A stretch of DNA of 64,000 nucleotides from an uncultured Oscillibacter sp. (GCA_947365245.1 CANAWG010000014.1:18355-82354), one strand, 5' to 3'; shown: positions 54,950 to 63,851, numbered from the stretch's first letter. Translations and numbers: made by a program. Notes: generated from the sequence alone by a model not told the origin.

Positions 54950-55858
54950 TTACTCTGAGGCTCCCTCACCGTCAAACACCCGGCCGACAGCCTGGAGGAA
55001 CTTTTCCACCGTCGGCGAGGGCCGCGGGGAGTGGAGAAGCCCGTATGGGATGGTGTACTCCCACTCCACCGGCAGGGTCCTGAGCAGCGGGTGGACGTTT
55101 TCCCAGGCGTCAATGGTCATCAGCACGCTGTTGCTGTTCTCGCAGCGGTTGAACACGCCGATATTAAACATATCAAAATCAATGATATGGACCTGCGGGT
55201 GATCCCTCCACAGGTCGTCCCGCATCGCGTCCAGGTACTTGTTCCAGCCCCGCTTGATCAGCATGAAATCCTCTCCGTGAAGGTCCTCCACCCGGAGGCG
55301 GGTCCTGGCGGCCAGGGGGTGGTAGATGGACACGGCGCAGAGAATGGGCGTCCGGCAAAGCTCCAGGCCGGCACACTTCCGCTCTTTCAAAAACGCCTCG
55401 TCAAAAAGTCCGGCCACAATGTCGATATTCTGCCCCAGGTTTCGCAGGATGTTCACGGAGTTCTCCGGCGTATTGTCAAAATTCACCATCTGGAACTTGA
55501 TATCCGGACACTCCCTCTGAATCCTGGGCCAAAGGGATACCAAAAACTGCCCCGGCGTCATGGGGGAGGTTCCAATTCGAATGATGTTCTCATTGCTCTG
55601 CATGGCGTTTCTGGCCCGTACCCGTGCATCCTTGGCGTATTGAATCATGTACTTTGCGTCCTGATAGTAGGACTTCCCGGCGTCCGTCAGGGTGAGGCCG
55701 CGGGGAGTCCTTTGAAAGAGCCGGACCTCCAGGCTGCCCTCCAGCAGATTGATCTGCTTCATGACAGCGGTGGAGGAAATATAGAGGACCTCCGCCGCTC
55801 TGGAGAAGCTCCCGGCGTCGGCTACCTGGATGAAAGTGTCGAGTTGATGGTTATACAT
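54950..55858 (-). CDS. LysR-family transcriptional regulator
   Basis: 302 residues. N-terminal HTH HQLDTFIQVADAGSFSRAAEVLYISSTAVMKQINLLE, then a substrate-binding domain (IIRIGTSPMTPGQFLVSLWP). It probably controls the reductase/esterase block transcribed in the same direction just downstream. LysR proteins bind a small co-inducer; none can be named here. GAGGAATG precedes ATG 55858. Confidence 0.9.
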   Translation of the reverse strand: MYNHQLDTFIQVADAGSFSRAAEVLYISSTAVMKQINLLEGSLEVRLFQRTPRGLTLTDAGKSYYQDAKYMIQYAKDARVRARNAMQSNENIIRIGTSPMTPGQFLVSLWPRIQRECPDIKFQMVNFDNTPENSVNILRNLGQNIDIVAGLFDEAFLKERKCAGLELCRTPILCAVSIYHPLAARTRLRVEDLHGEDFMLIKRGWNKYLDAMRDDLWRDHPQVHIIDFDMFNIGVFNRCENSNSVLMTIDAWENVHPLLRTLPVEWEYTIPYGLLHSPRPSPTVEKFLQAVGRVFDGEGASE

Positions 55859-56208
55859 GACGCATTCCTCACAGAATCAGAGTTTTTTCGGTGGGCGGAT
55901 GCAGAAATTATAGCACATAAACTTTAACGCAAGCTGTACCTGCGGCAAAAAATCTTTTATAACGAGACCTCTCGGCCGCAGTCACCCCAGGGGCAGGATA
56001 ATCGCGCGCCGCAGGCCGCTGCAAAAGGCGGGCGTTTGCGGGAACACAACAATTCTCTCAGGCGAAATTTGCAAGCCGAAGGAGAGCATTCCGGCAGCGG
56101 CAAACCGTTTCTCAGACGGTTCCGCTGGTTTTCGCTATGCAGTGTCCTCATAACACGGCATGAGGGACAGGAACGCCCTGCCCCTCCGCGGTTTTAAAGC
56201 ACTGACTA
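55859..56208. other. Gene-free region upstream of lysR
   Basis: No convincing gene. Contains several imperfect GC-rich inverted repeats (for example AACCGT...ACGGTT around 56105-56123). Presumably holds the lysR promoter near its right-hand neighbour at 55859. Confidence 0.5.
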
Positions 56209-56252
56209 CTATTGCCCGCTGTTTCAGGATATAGTGAAACAGCGGGCAATAG
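56209..56252. repeat. Perfect 18-bp inverted repeat
   Basis: CTATTGCCCGCTGTTTCA and its exact complement (56235-56252) around GGATATAG. No T tract. It lies about 90 bases before the IS200-type relic and may be its end hairpin. Confidence 0.6.
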
Positions 56253-56338
56253 CGTCGCGGCGCAGCGGTTCTATCTGCCGTCTTCATTGCTGCGGTATTT
56301 GTGCGGAATCGCTGAAGCCGCTGGAGATGTCAATGCCG

Positions 56339-56544
56339 CACCGTATTTTCACCGAAATACCGCGGAATGGATGTATGCGGTCAAATCCAGCAGGACATCC
56401 CGGTAATTTTGCGGAAATTATGCCCGCAAAATGAGGCGGAGTTTTTAGAAGCAAAGGCGTGTCCCGATCAGATCCGCCTACTTGTCAGTATACCGCCGAA
56501 GTACAGCGTGTTACAAATTATGGACGAGAGGATACTATGTGGAT
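56339..56544 (+). pseudogene. IS200/IS605-type TnpA transposase relic
   Basis: Three frames together reproduce a Y1 transposase: HRIFTEIPRNGC (56339-56374), then GQIQQDIPVILRKLC ... CPDQIRLLVSIPPKYSV (56379-56522), then LWTRGYYVD (56518-56544). The middle third (the MGYLKGKSSLMIFD region) is deleted and there are two frame changes. The HUH metal-binding motif PDHIHML has become PDQIRLL, so both catalytic histidines are gone. This is a long-dead insertion sequence. Confidence 0.75.
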
Positions 56545-56558
56545 CGGCCGCGTTCTTC

Positions 56559-56620
56559 CCCGTCTCCGGGCGGGAGCCCGGTCCGGCGGCCCGGGACGCG
56601 GAGGATCCGCAGACCATGTG
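56559..56620 (+). pseudogene. Fragment of a flavodoxin-like reductase gene
   Basis: SGREPGPAARDAEDPQTM matches GREPGQAAQDAEGLQTM of the flavoprotein at 30202, and about 50 bases align with roughly 46 identical (30661-30711). Similarity stops abruptly on both sides. It directly follows the IS200 relic. Confidence 0.65.
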
Positions 56621-56675
56621 CAAAAGCCGCGAATGGGGCTCCCCCCATAATCGGCTGGTACAGAATTCAAAAGAC

Positions 56676-57464
56676 TCATGCCGGTATAAGTGCCTGCACA
56701 ATGAAACGCTCGCCGCGCCAGCCGGTACAGGTGGATAAGGTCAGCACTCTTGCCGCAGCCCCCAGCTCCACATCCACCGGATAGAGGGAGTCCGCCGCGG
56801 CCTGATCGATATACTCCGACAGGCTGCCGCCGTCCCCGAATTCCAGCTGATAGGCGCCGCCCCCCGCCTCAACCCGCCGCACGGAAAAGATCGGGCAGAC
56901 GTACGCATTGTCCGGCGCGGCTAAAATCAGGGTTTTGTGTTCCAGAAAGTAATCCTGCGATTCGTACTGCTTCAACAGGCCGAACATCTTGCCGCCCGCT
57001 CCGTTGTGTCCGTAAACGATCAGATGAACGCTGTCCTCATGGGTGCGGCAGTCCAGAAACAGACTGCCAAGGGCGTTTTCGTCTCCGTCCGGCAGGTGGT
57101 CCAAATAGAACTGGTTGTCCGTGCCCAGCATGACGGGGTAGTCCAGCGCCGTGTCCGGGAGCTGGAGCCAAAGGACGGCGTCGGGATATTCCTCGGCAAA
57201 GCGCGCCAGACGCAGAGACGGCTCACCGGGCCGGAGCGGGACTGCCTCCCGCTCCGGCTCCCCCGGTGCGGCGGGCCGGGCGGCGGACATGGGCGGGGAG
57301 CTCTCCGCGGAGGCGGCGGACGCCGGACTCGTCTCCTCCAGCCCCGCGTAAAACGCGCTCCCCCGCCGCAGCTCCGCCGATCGCAGCCCCAGCGCCGTAC
57401 TGGAGCCGAGGAAGGCAAGGAGGACCAGGGCGTAAAAATACCAGAAAGCCTTACTCCTCTTCAC
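56676..57464 (-). CDS. Sortase, class B type
   Basis: 262 residues. N-terminal membrane anchor (about 8-28), Ala/Pro-rich linker, then the sortase barrel with catalytic His153 (VYGHNGAGGKMF), Cys246 (LTLSTCTGW) and Arg253 (GERFIVQ). It cleaves a sorting signal and joins the protein to peptidoglycan or to another subunit. It starts at GTG 57464, inside the 3' end of the adhesin gene (14-base overlap), so its natural substrate is very probably that VPQTG protein. Confidence 0.9.
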   Translation of the reverse strand: MKRSKAFWYFYALVLLAFLGSSTALGLRSAELRRGSAFYAGLEETSPASAASAESSPPMSAARPAAPGEPEREAVPLRPGEPSLRLARFAEEYPDAVLWLQLPDTALDYPVMLGTDNQFYLDHLPDGDENALGSLFLDCRTHEDSVHLIVYGHNGAGGKMFGLLKQYESQDYFLEHKTLILAAPDNAYVCPIFSVRRVEAGGGAYQLEFGDGGSLSEYIDQAAADSLYPVDVELGAAARVLTLSTCTGWRGERFIVQALIPA

Positions 57465-60400
57465 GCTTTTTCCGCCCCCAAAGCCGGCAGCCCGTCATGG
57501 CCGCCAGCGTAAGCCCAGAGAGTGCCGTGACCGCGGCCAAAAGCCCAGTATGGTCTCCCGTCTGCGGCACCTTGAAAGCATCGTCGGCCCCGCCGCCGCG
57601 CCCTTCAGCTCCACCGGCGGCGTCCGACCTGCCAGTGCCGCCGGGCACGCCGGGGTCCACGGGATCACCGGGGGCAATGGGCACATCCGGCGCACCGGAA
57701 TCAACGGGCACGCCGGGGGCTGCGGGATCACCAGGGGTACCGGGGACCGCGGAATCACCGGGGGTGCCGGGGGCTGGGGAATCACCGGGTCTTCCGGGCC
57801 TGCCGGGTTTCCCGGAACCGCCGGAGCTGCCGGAACCGCCGGGATCCGCAGGCGTTGGTACGGGAGTATTCTCGATCGTCACCGTGGAATCTGTCTCGCT
57901 GCCCCTATAGCTCGTCTGGTTCAGATGGTATCCGGCGGGCGCTGTTTTCTCTTTCAGCCAGTAGTCCTGACCCCTTACCAGTCCCGAAAAAGCAACGATT
58001 CCATCCGGTCCGCTGACGCCCGTTTTGAGCAGGGTCTGGCAGGCCGCGTCCGCATACAGGCCGATCACCGCCCCGGCCAGAGGGGCGCCGCCGCTGACGG
58101 CTTTCTCAACCGTCAATTCCCACTGCTGCTCTGCCGCCATGGTGCCGATTGCCTGATAGTCCGCATTGAGGATTGCCGTTGAACCGTCCACGGTCACCGT
58201 TGGCGCTTTTTCCGCCTGGGCGGGAACATCTATCCGCATAATCCCGCCGTCAGGGCGCTGGATATAGTATTTTGCTCCGCGGCGGATTCCCGGGAACCTG
58301 ACTGTTCCATCGGGGGAAACCGCTGCTTCCTTGACGGGATCCGGGTCAGCCTGCTCCGTGGGGTCGACGGCAAAGATCCTCACGGTCTCGCCCGCTATGG
58401 GAATGCCGGATTTGTTGACCAGCCGGAATACAATGTCGGTGGTGTGCGCCTCATTTGTCAGATTCAGCCTGATCTCTGATTTTGCCGCTCCCGCCGTGAT
58501 CAGGAGACCGCCATCTGTCTTCCTCACGCCCTGGGGAAGCTCTGTCCAGCCAAATTCGCTGCCGTAGCCCGGGGCGCTCCCTGTTTCCTCCAGCTTATAG
58601 ACCGCGTTGGGCTTCACCTTAAAGGACAGCTTCCCCTGGCCGTCCGTCGTCCCCTGGGCGTAGGGCAGGCCCTGCTGGCCGTCGTCCCACTGATACAGCG
58701 TAAAGGACACGCCGGAAATGGAGCCGCCCGTCTCGCCGTCGGTCTTCTCAACGGAGATGACAGCCCTCCGGCCTGCCACGGCGCCGCCGCCCCCGCCGCC
58801 TCCTCCGCTGACGGAGACGGCGCTGCCCTTCTCGCCGCCCAGCAAAACGGGACCGCCGTCAAAGCGGACGCTGTTGCTGTAAGAGCCCGCCTGGAGCTCC
58901 ATGATATCCGCCGTATAGGTCAGCACATAGGCGTCCCGGCTGTTGACCGCAATGGGGAGCTGGACGGCAAAGCAGTTGCTCTCCGGATCAAAGCGGGTGA
59001 TCTTCAGCGGCTGAGCGGTGTCCTCCAGTTTTTTCCAGTCCGGCCTCTGGTCCGCCGTGGTTCCCGTCACCTCCGCGCGGTAAAATCTCAGCGAGTCCCT
59101 ATCCAGCTGGAGGCGCCGGTCCAAGGTGTCCTCGAGGGAGGGGTTGGCCGGGAGGGCAAGGCGGTGCGGGTTCATCAGCACCTCATACTGAATGAATTCA
59201 TTGGGCCTGTCCGCCCGGCCGCTTTTGACCAGGCCGTGGTTGACAAAGGTCTGCTCCACGCGGTGGGAGACCTCCGCGAAGACGACGCCGTCCGCCTCGC
59301 CGTTCATGCGGACGGTGTTGCTCACCGTCACATCCCCATCGCCGCTGAAGCCGAACGCCTCCGGATTCACCTCGGTGTCAAAGGCCACGGTGGTGATCTT
59401 CTCCACCGTGCCCAAGCATATAGTCAGCCGTCTCCCGTCCGCGGACGCGGACGCGGAGGCATCCGCGCTCTCCGGGCTGGCGGAAAATGAGCCGTCCGCG
59501 TAAGTCAGCCCGGCGGGCAGATCATCCGTCAGGACCACATTCCTCATCGGAAGTCCCGCCGCGTCCACCTCTATCTCCCAGCTCATCCTGCCGGCGGCGT
59601 AGTCATAGACCGCCGCTTTTTTTGTCAGGACCGTGGCGCGGACCGCCGCCTCGCCGCTGGCGCTGACCGGGTTCGTCGAGGAGGCCGTCCATCCGGTGGT
59701 CATCGTGCCCGCAATGGTATTGCGCAGTTTGACTCCCTCGCGGCTGTTATTGGCAAAGACGCAGGGATCGCAGACCTTGGTGGTATAGGCCAGCTCAATG
59801 GCTTTCGGGCCGATATTCCCCACTTTCACAGAGAGGATCCGCGTCTCCTCGTCATACTCCAGCGTTATGAGGTCCCTATCCGGCTTTTCGGGTTCCCTGC
59901 CGTCTACTTTGACGACGATGTCCTCCGTGCCGCCCGCCAATTCCAGGCCGCTTTTGTGCCCCCTGGCACACGGAAGTCCAACGGCGCTCAAATCATCTGT
60001 AAGATCGGCCCCGGCCAGATATGTCTTGTGGGGATTGATCTTCACAGTCCATGTAATGGAGCGGGCACTTGCGTCGTAGCCGCCGCCGGTCTTGACCAGC
60101 GGATCCGTGACGGGGGTCCCGCTGCCGTCCCCGCTGCCGACAGGCGTTGTGGCCGGAGACGTTTCATAGAGCCTGGAGTCGCCGCCGTGGGCAAACGTAA
60201 ACCACGCCGCGTTGCTGCCCAGGTTCTTACGGTCCTCATAGGTCTTTTCATCGATGTGGGTATCATAGGCAATGGTGACGGCTTTCCCGTCCGTCTCGAT
60301 GCCGGGGACGGTAAACGTCCGGTTCTCCCCCGGCACCACGGAGACCTCCCGCTCCGCGGCCTCTCCCGTCTTTATTGTAACCGTCTTCGGGTCCGCCAGC

Positions 60401-61746
60401 TCGCTGTACTCCGGAAGCTGATCGTGGAGCGTCAGATTTTCGTCTTTCCCAAAGGTAAAGCCATTGGGGTAAAAGGTGACTGTCCAATGGGTGGTGGAGC
60501 CCGTTCCATCTGTATGGCGGGTGGTTTTGCCCTCTTTCTTCAGCCATACGGGCTGGCGGACCGCCACGGCGGCGCTGCCTCCGACGTCCAGCGGGCTCTC
60601 AAATTCGGGCCCGGCGAACAGCTGGACGGTGTTTTGCACCTTTGCACCGCCGGCGCGCCCCGGAAGCAGCAGCTCGTCGTTGACTTTGGTCTCATAGGTG
60701 ATGATCAGCGGCTTTGCCGGATTTCCCTGGGTGGCCGTCCCCGCGCTGAAATCCGTGCCGCCGAAAGTCAGGGTCGTACCGCCGCCGCCCTCCGGCCGGC
60801 TCACGATCACATACCGCTCCGGGGTTCCGCTGACAGCGTCCCGGGAGCTATACTCCGGAACTTGTACGCCGTTGATCCGCACACTCTGATCGGAATAGCT
60901 GTGCAGGCTGGCGTCAATGGTGTCCCGCAGCTCAAAGGGGGTCTCCGGCGCAACGCCCTCGGATCCATCGGGGTTCTGCCAGGGGGTATAGGCGATTTCC
61001 CAGGTGATGGTCTTGTCCGTGCTCTCGTATTTTCCGTCCTTTTTGATGACCGCCTTTGCCGTGACCGGCTCGTTCTCCGCGTAGCCGAAAGAGAGAAAGG
61101 TCTCTGGAGTCGTTTCAAACTTCATGGCATAGAGGTTCCGGTCTTTTTCATCCTGGGCGGCGCTATCGGGCACATTCTCCACCCGGCTGCAGGTCAGGTC
61201 AAACCAGCCGCCCGAAAGGCCCTCTCCATCGCCCGCAAGCTCCGACAGGACCGTACCGCCGTCCGCTTTTCCCAGGAACGTCACCCAGGCGCTCCGGCCA
61301 TTCGCGTGGAGCGTTCCAAAGGGTTCATCCACATCGTCTATCTTTATGGTCAGGGGCTTCCCCTCTCCCAAATCCGGCAGCGCCAGATGGGGGGAGACGT
61401 CCAGATAATACTCCGTATCGGGATCGATCCCGCCGATTTGAGCCGCCTCGATATGATATGTATAGTGCAGCACCAGGGGCTGCCCGGTTTGAATGAGCGC
61501 CCCATTGGGAACCGGGTCGCCCCGGCTGCCCTCGGGATCAGACTGGCAGAGGATGATGCTTTCAAAACCGGCAAGGCTGGAGAGCATCACCCTGGACTCC
61601 TCCGCGGAGGCCGGCGCGGGGAAAAAGCCCGCCAGTACGGACAGGCACAAAAAAAGCGCGGCAAACCGTACCCCCGGTCGAAGTCCGCGGCGCAATCCCC
61701 GCTGAGGGCGTTTGCCGTTCCGGCCATAATGATGGAACATACCCAT
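57451..61746 (-). CDS. Large LPXTG-type surface adhesin with CnaB-like repeats and collagen-like stalk
   Basis: 1431 residues. Signal peptide RFAALFLCLSVLAGFFPAPASA. Five repeated adhesin-like modules share a W-x-V/I-x-x-x-N...L-x-D-x-L pattern near residues 246, 420, 563, 720 and 851. A Gly-rich hinge (about 980) leads to CnaB-like domains (about 995-1100, 1100-1190 and 1208-1295, the last with LKEKTAPAGYHL). Next come a PG-rich collagen-like stalk (about 1300-1372) and sorting signal VPQTG (1393-1397) with a membrane segment and RKKREEE tail. I start at ATG 61746 because AAGGAG sits 8 bases upstream. Probably a wall-anchored adhesin or pilin. Confidence 0.9.
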   Translation of the reverse strand: MGMFHHYGRNGKRPQRGLRRGLRPGVRFAALFLCLSVLAGFFPAPASAEESRVMLSSLAGFESIILCQSDPEGSRGDPVPNGALIQTGQPLVLHYTYHIEAAQIGGIDPDTEYYLDVSPHLALPDLGEGKPLTIKIDDVDEPFGTLHANGRSAWVTFLGKADGGTVLSELAGDGEGLSGGWFDLTCSRVENVPDSAAQDEKDRNLYAMKFETTPETFLSFGYAENEPVTAKAVIKKDGKYESTDKTITWEIAYTPWQNPDGSEGVAPETPFELRDTIDASLHSYSDQSVRINGVQVPEYSSRDAVSGTPERYVIVSRPEGGGGTTLTFGGTDFSAGTATQGNPAKPLIITYETKVNDELLLPGRAGGAKVQNTVQLFAGPEFESPLDVGGSAAVAVRQPVWLKKEGKTTRHTDGTGSTTHWTVTFYPNGFTFGKDENLTLHDQLPEYSELADPKTVTIKTGEAAEREVSVVPGENRTFTVPGIETDGKAVTIAYDTHIDEKTYEDRKNLGSNAAWFTFAHGGDSRLYETSPATTPVGSGDGSGTPVTDPLVKTGGGYDASARSITWTVKINPHKTYLAGADLTDDLSAVGLPCARGHKSGLELAGGTEDIVVKVDGREPEKPDRDLITLEYDEETRILSVKVGNIGPKAIELAYTTKVCDPCVFANNSREGVKLRNTIAGTMTTGWTASSTNPVSASGEAAVRATVLTKKAAVYDYAAGRMSWEIEVDAAGLPMRNVVLTDDLPAGLTYADGSFSASPESADASASASADGRRLTICLGTVEKITTVAFDTEVNPEAFGFSGDGDVTVSNTVRMNGEADGVVFAEVSHRVEQTFVNHGLVKSGRADRPNEFIQYEVLMNPHRLALPANPSLEDTLDRRLQLDRDSLRFYRAEVTGTTADQRPDWKKLEDTAQPLKITRFDPESNCFAVQLPIAVNSRDAYVLTYTADIMELQAGSYSNSVRFDGGPVLLGGEKGSAVSVSGGGGGGGGAVAGRRAVISVEKTDGETGGSISGVSFTLYQWDDGQQGLPYAQGTTDGQGKLSFKVKPNAVYKLEETGSAPGYGSEFGWTELPQGVRKTDGGLLITAGAAKSEIRLNLTNEAHTTDIVFRLVNKSGIPIAGETVRIFAVDPTEQADPDPVKEAAVSPDGTVRFPGIRRGAKYYIQRPDGGIMRIDVPAQAEKAPTVTVDGSTAILNADYQAIGTMAAEQQWELTVEKAVSGGAPLAGAVIGLYADAACQTLLKTGVSGPDGIVAFSGLVRGQDYWLKEKTAPAGYHLNQTSYRGSETDSTVTIENTPVPTPADPGGSGSSGGSGKPGRPGRPGDSPAPGTPGDSAVPGTPGDPAAPGVPVDSGAPDVPIAPGDPVDPGVPGGTGRSDAAGGAEGRGGGADDAFKVPQTGDHTGLLAAVTALSGLTLAAMTGCRLWGRKKREEE

Positions 61747-61828
61747 TTCCAATACTCCTTCTTTCATCAAACGGACCTCTTCGATTCGCCTCGACGGCGC
61801 CGCCCGTCTTTTTTCCGTCTCCTGTGAG

Positions 61829-61960
61829 AGTGAACCGGGATATCAGCCGCCTCAGGCTGGCCGCCCCGGCGGACAGCTCCGCCGTCTCGCCCCGATCCGC
61901 CGCCAGGACGGCGGTTTCCCCCACCATTTTCTGCACCTCATGAGCGATATTTCAAGCGGC
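61829..61960 (-). pseudogene. Possible remnant of a chemotaxis receptor C-terminus
   Basis: In the 216-base gap between the adhesin and PilZ genes one frame reads IAHEVQKMVGETAVLAADRG then ETAELSAGAASLRRLISRFTL. The pattern ELSxxAxxLxxLIxxFxL is that of methyl-accepting chemotaxis protein tails. It has no start or ribosome site and is preceded by a stop. Short, so the identification is tentative. Confidence 0.4.
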
Positions 61961-61962
61961 GT

Positions 61963-62655
61963 CTAAGCGCGTCCTCTCCTCTGCCTTTGTGCCGCGAAAA
62001 TATTCTGTGTAATCTGCTCCTGATCGGCTTCGGTCAACTCCAAAAAACGGCATCCGTACTCAAAGCCGGCGTCTCCTTTTTCAATGACGCGCACAATCTG
62101 AGTAAACACAGCTGATTCCGGCCTGTCCGCCAGCAGCCTGACTTTCAGCAAGAGCTTATCACCGTCATGGTATCTGCACTCCGAGCTGATGCAGGCCCCG
62201 CCTATGCTGATATTCAGCAGTCTGCAGGGTTTTTCTCCCATTGCCAAGCCGCTGAACATGGTGGCGGTGGCGTCAAGGTTTGTCTCAAGGCGGAAAAAGG
62301 CGCGGTCATTTCCCACCCGGCGCAGTTTCAATTCCGCAACCGACCATTTGTTCTGCGGCAGGGGCAAAATCACGCCCTCCATATAGACCGCTTTTCGGTC
62401 CCGGTCGCTGTATCCCCGGATTCTCACAGGAAGCGGTTCCTCCCCGTGGGAGACCGCAGCTTCCGAATATTGATGCAATTCCGCCCGATCTCCGTGCAGG
62501 CCCATGAGCTTCGCCACAAAAAGCATGCGCCCCTGAAAGGACGTCACCTCTACCCGCATTCCCGAATAGAGTTCCAGATCCTCCCCGTCGGTCTCTTCTT
62601 CCACTCCCTCAGGCAGCACGTCCGTCTTTTTCCAGAATAAATCGAATAATCTCAT
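61963..62655 (-). CDS. PilZ-domain c-di-GMP receptor (YcgR-like)
   Basis: 230 residues. An N-terminal YcgR-like beta domain (about 30-105) precedes a PilZ domain with RAFFR (Arg118, Arg122) and NISIGG (Asn148, Ser150, Gly153), matching the RxxxR and (D/N)xSxxG c-di-GMP-binding signatures. It is expected to sense the nucleotide made by the neighbouring GGDEF protein and pass the signal on by protein contact. It lies 15 bases after that gene. Confidence 0.87.
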   Translation of the reverse strand: MRLFDLFWKKTDVLPEGVEEETDGEDLELYSGMRVEVTSFQGRMLFVAKLMGLHGDRAELHQYSEAAVSHGEEPLPVRIRGYSDRDRKAVYMEGVILPLPQNKWSVAELKLRRVGNDRAFFRLETNLDATATMFSGLAMGEKPCRLLNISIGGACISSECRYHDGDKLLLKVRLLADRPESAVFTQIVRVIEKGDAGFEYGCRFLELTEADQEQITQNIFAAQRQRRGRA

Positions 62656-62670
62656 ACTGCTCTCCCGATC

Positions 62671-63591
62671 TTATTTGTTTTCAATGAGCTGCTTCAGCCG
62701 TTCATCTGCCCAAACGACCCTGTTCCGTCCATGCTTTTTCGCGTCGTACAGCATCGTATCCGCTATTTTCAAATAAACGTCATAGGAGATCCCCGTTTCA
62801 GGAATCACGGTAACGCCTCCTGCGCTGACCGTGACCCACTCGGATACGGTCGGACTGTGCGGAATATGCAGATCCTCTATTGCCTGCCGGATTTTTTTCA
62901 GGTGCTCAAATATTTTCTCAGAGGGCTCGCCCATAGAGAACGCCACAAATTCCTCTCCCCCGTAACGGGCCACAAAGTCTGTGCTGCGCTTCAGCTGAGA
63001 GGACACCGTTTTTGCGATGGCGGCAATCACCTTGTCCCCGGCCGGGTGGCCGAACGTGTCGTTATACACTTTGAAATGGTCGATATCAAACATGCAGATG
63101 GAAAAGGGGACTTTCAGTCGGGCCGCCTCATTCCATTTCGTCAAACTGTACCGGTCATACCGGCGGCGGTTGGCCACCCCGGTCAGCTGGTCGGTCATGG
63201 ACTGTTCCTCCACCTGCCTGCGGTATTGATACAGCTTGACATGGGTGTTCACCCTCGCCTTGACAATCAGGGGAATATACGGCTTTGTAATATAGTCCAC
63301 GGCCCCTAAAACAAGCCCATGCTGCTCGTTTACCGCGTCCGCAAGGCTGGTGATCAAAATAACCGGAATACTCTGGGTGATGATTTCCTCCTGCAATTTT
63401 TTCAACAGCGTGAACCCGTCCATTTCCGGCATCACCACGTCCAGCAGGATGAGGGAAAAATCTTCATCGCTCGCTCTGCGCAGCCCGTCTTCCGCCGTCT
63501 GCGCGACGACAACGTCATATTCGTCATCTATAATTGATTTCAGCTGTGCCGCCTGCAGGAAACTGTCGTCAACAATGAGTATTTTTTCCAT
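62671..63591 (-). CDS. Response-regulator diguanylate cyclase (REC-GGDEF)
   Basis: 306 residues. The receiver domain has VDDS and phospho-Asp51 in LLDVVMPEMDG. The GGDEF domain has the active-site variant GGEEF (211-215) and an intact inhibitory site RSTD (202-205) at the canonical five-residue spacing. It should make c-di-GMP from GTP when phosphorylated. No histidine kinase is adjacent. Start ATG 63591 has AGGAG 7 bases upstream; a longer start at 63609 lacks this. First gene after the invertible element. Confidence 0.93.
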   Translation of the reverse strand: MEKILIVDDSFLQAAQLKSIIDDEYDVVVAQTAEDGLRRASDEDFSLILLDVVMPEMDGFTLLKKLQEEIITQSIPVILITSLADAVNEQHGLVLGAVDYITKPYIPLIVKARVNTHVKLYQYRRQVEEQSMTDQLTGVANRRRYDRYSLTKWNEAARLKVPFSICMFDIDHFKVYNDTFGHPAGDKVIAAIAKTVSSQLKRSTDFVARYGGEEFVAFSMGEPSEKIFEHLKKIRQAIEDLHIPHSPTVSEWVTVSAGGVTVIPETGISYDVYLKIADTMLYDAKKHGRNRVVWADERLKQLIENK

Positions 63592-63631
63592 AACCCAGCT
63601 CCTCACCATATTTACTCAAATCGCCCTTATA

Positions 63632-63655
63632 ACAACTTAATTTTTGTTATGTTGT
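63632..63655. repeat. Left arm of a perfect 24-bp inverted repeat
   Basis: Begins ACAACTTAATTT and ends GTTATGTTGT; exact reverse complement of 63852-63875. It is 41 bases upstream of the diguanylate cyclase start. Confidence 0.9.
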
Positions 63656-63786
63656 ACTGAATTGAAAATTGGATTTTCAGCCCCATCGCAAAAGATTAAA
63701 AAACTCAATAATCGGTGCAGAAAGACAGACGAGATAAAATAAATATCATCCCGCCGGTCCTTTCATGTTCAGATTTGGAATAGGAC

Positions 63787-63815
63787 TTGTAAAAAAGCCG
63801 GGGTTCCTGTATAAT
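63787..63815 (+). promoter_or_regulatory. Sigma-A promoter inside the invertible element, pointing rightward
   Basis: TTGTAA (63787-63792), 17-base spacer, TATAAT (63810-63815). After inversion the -10 box would lie at 63692-63697 on the minus strand, roughly 100 bases before the diguanylate cyclase start. Confidence 0.7.
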
Positions 63816-63851
63816 ATAGGTATGTATGGTAATTTCTTTTCTCCCGAAACA

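Noticed and set aside
57650..57870. Short tandem GC-rich repeats, checked as a CRISPR or variable-number repeat
   Set aside because: They encode the PGxPGD-type collagen-like stalk of the adhesin in frame; spacing is irregular and there are no spacers.
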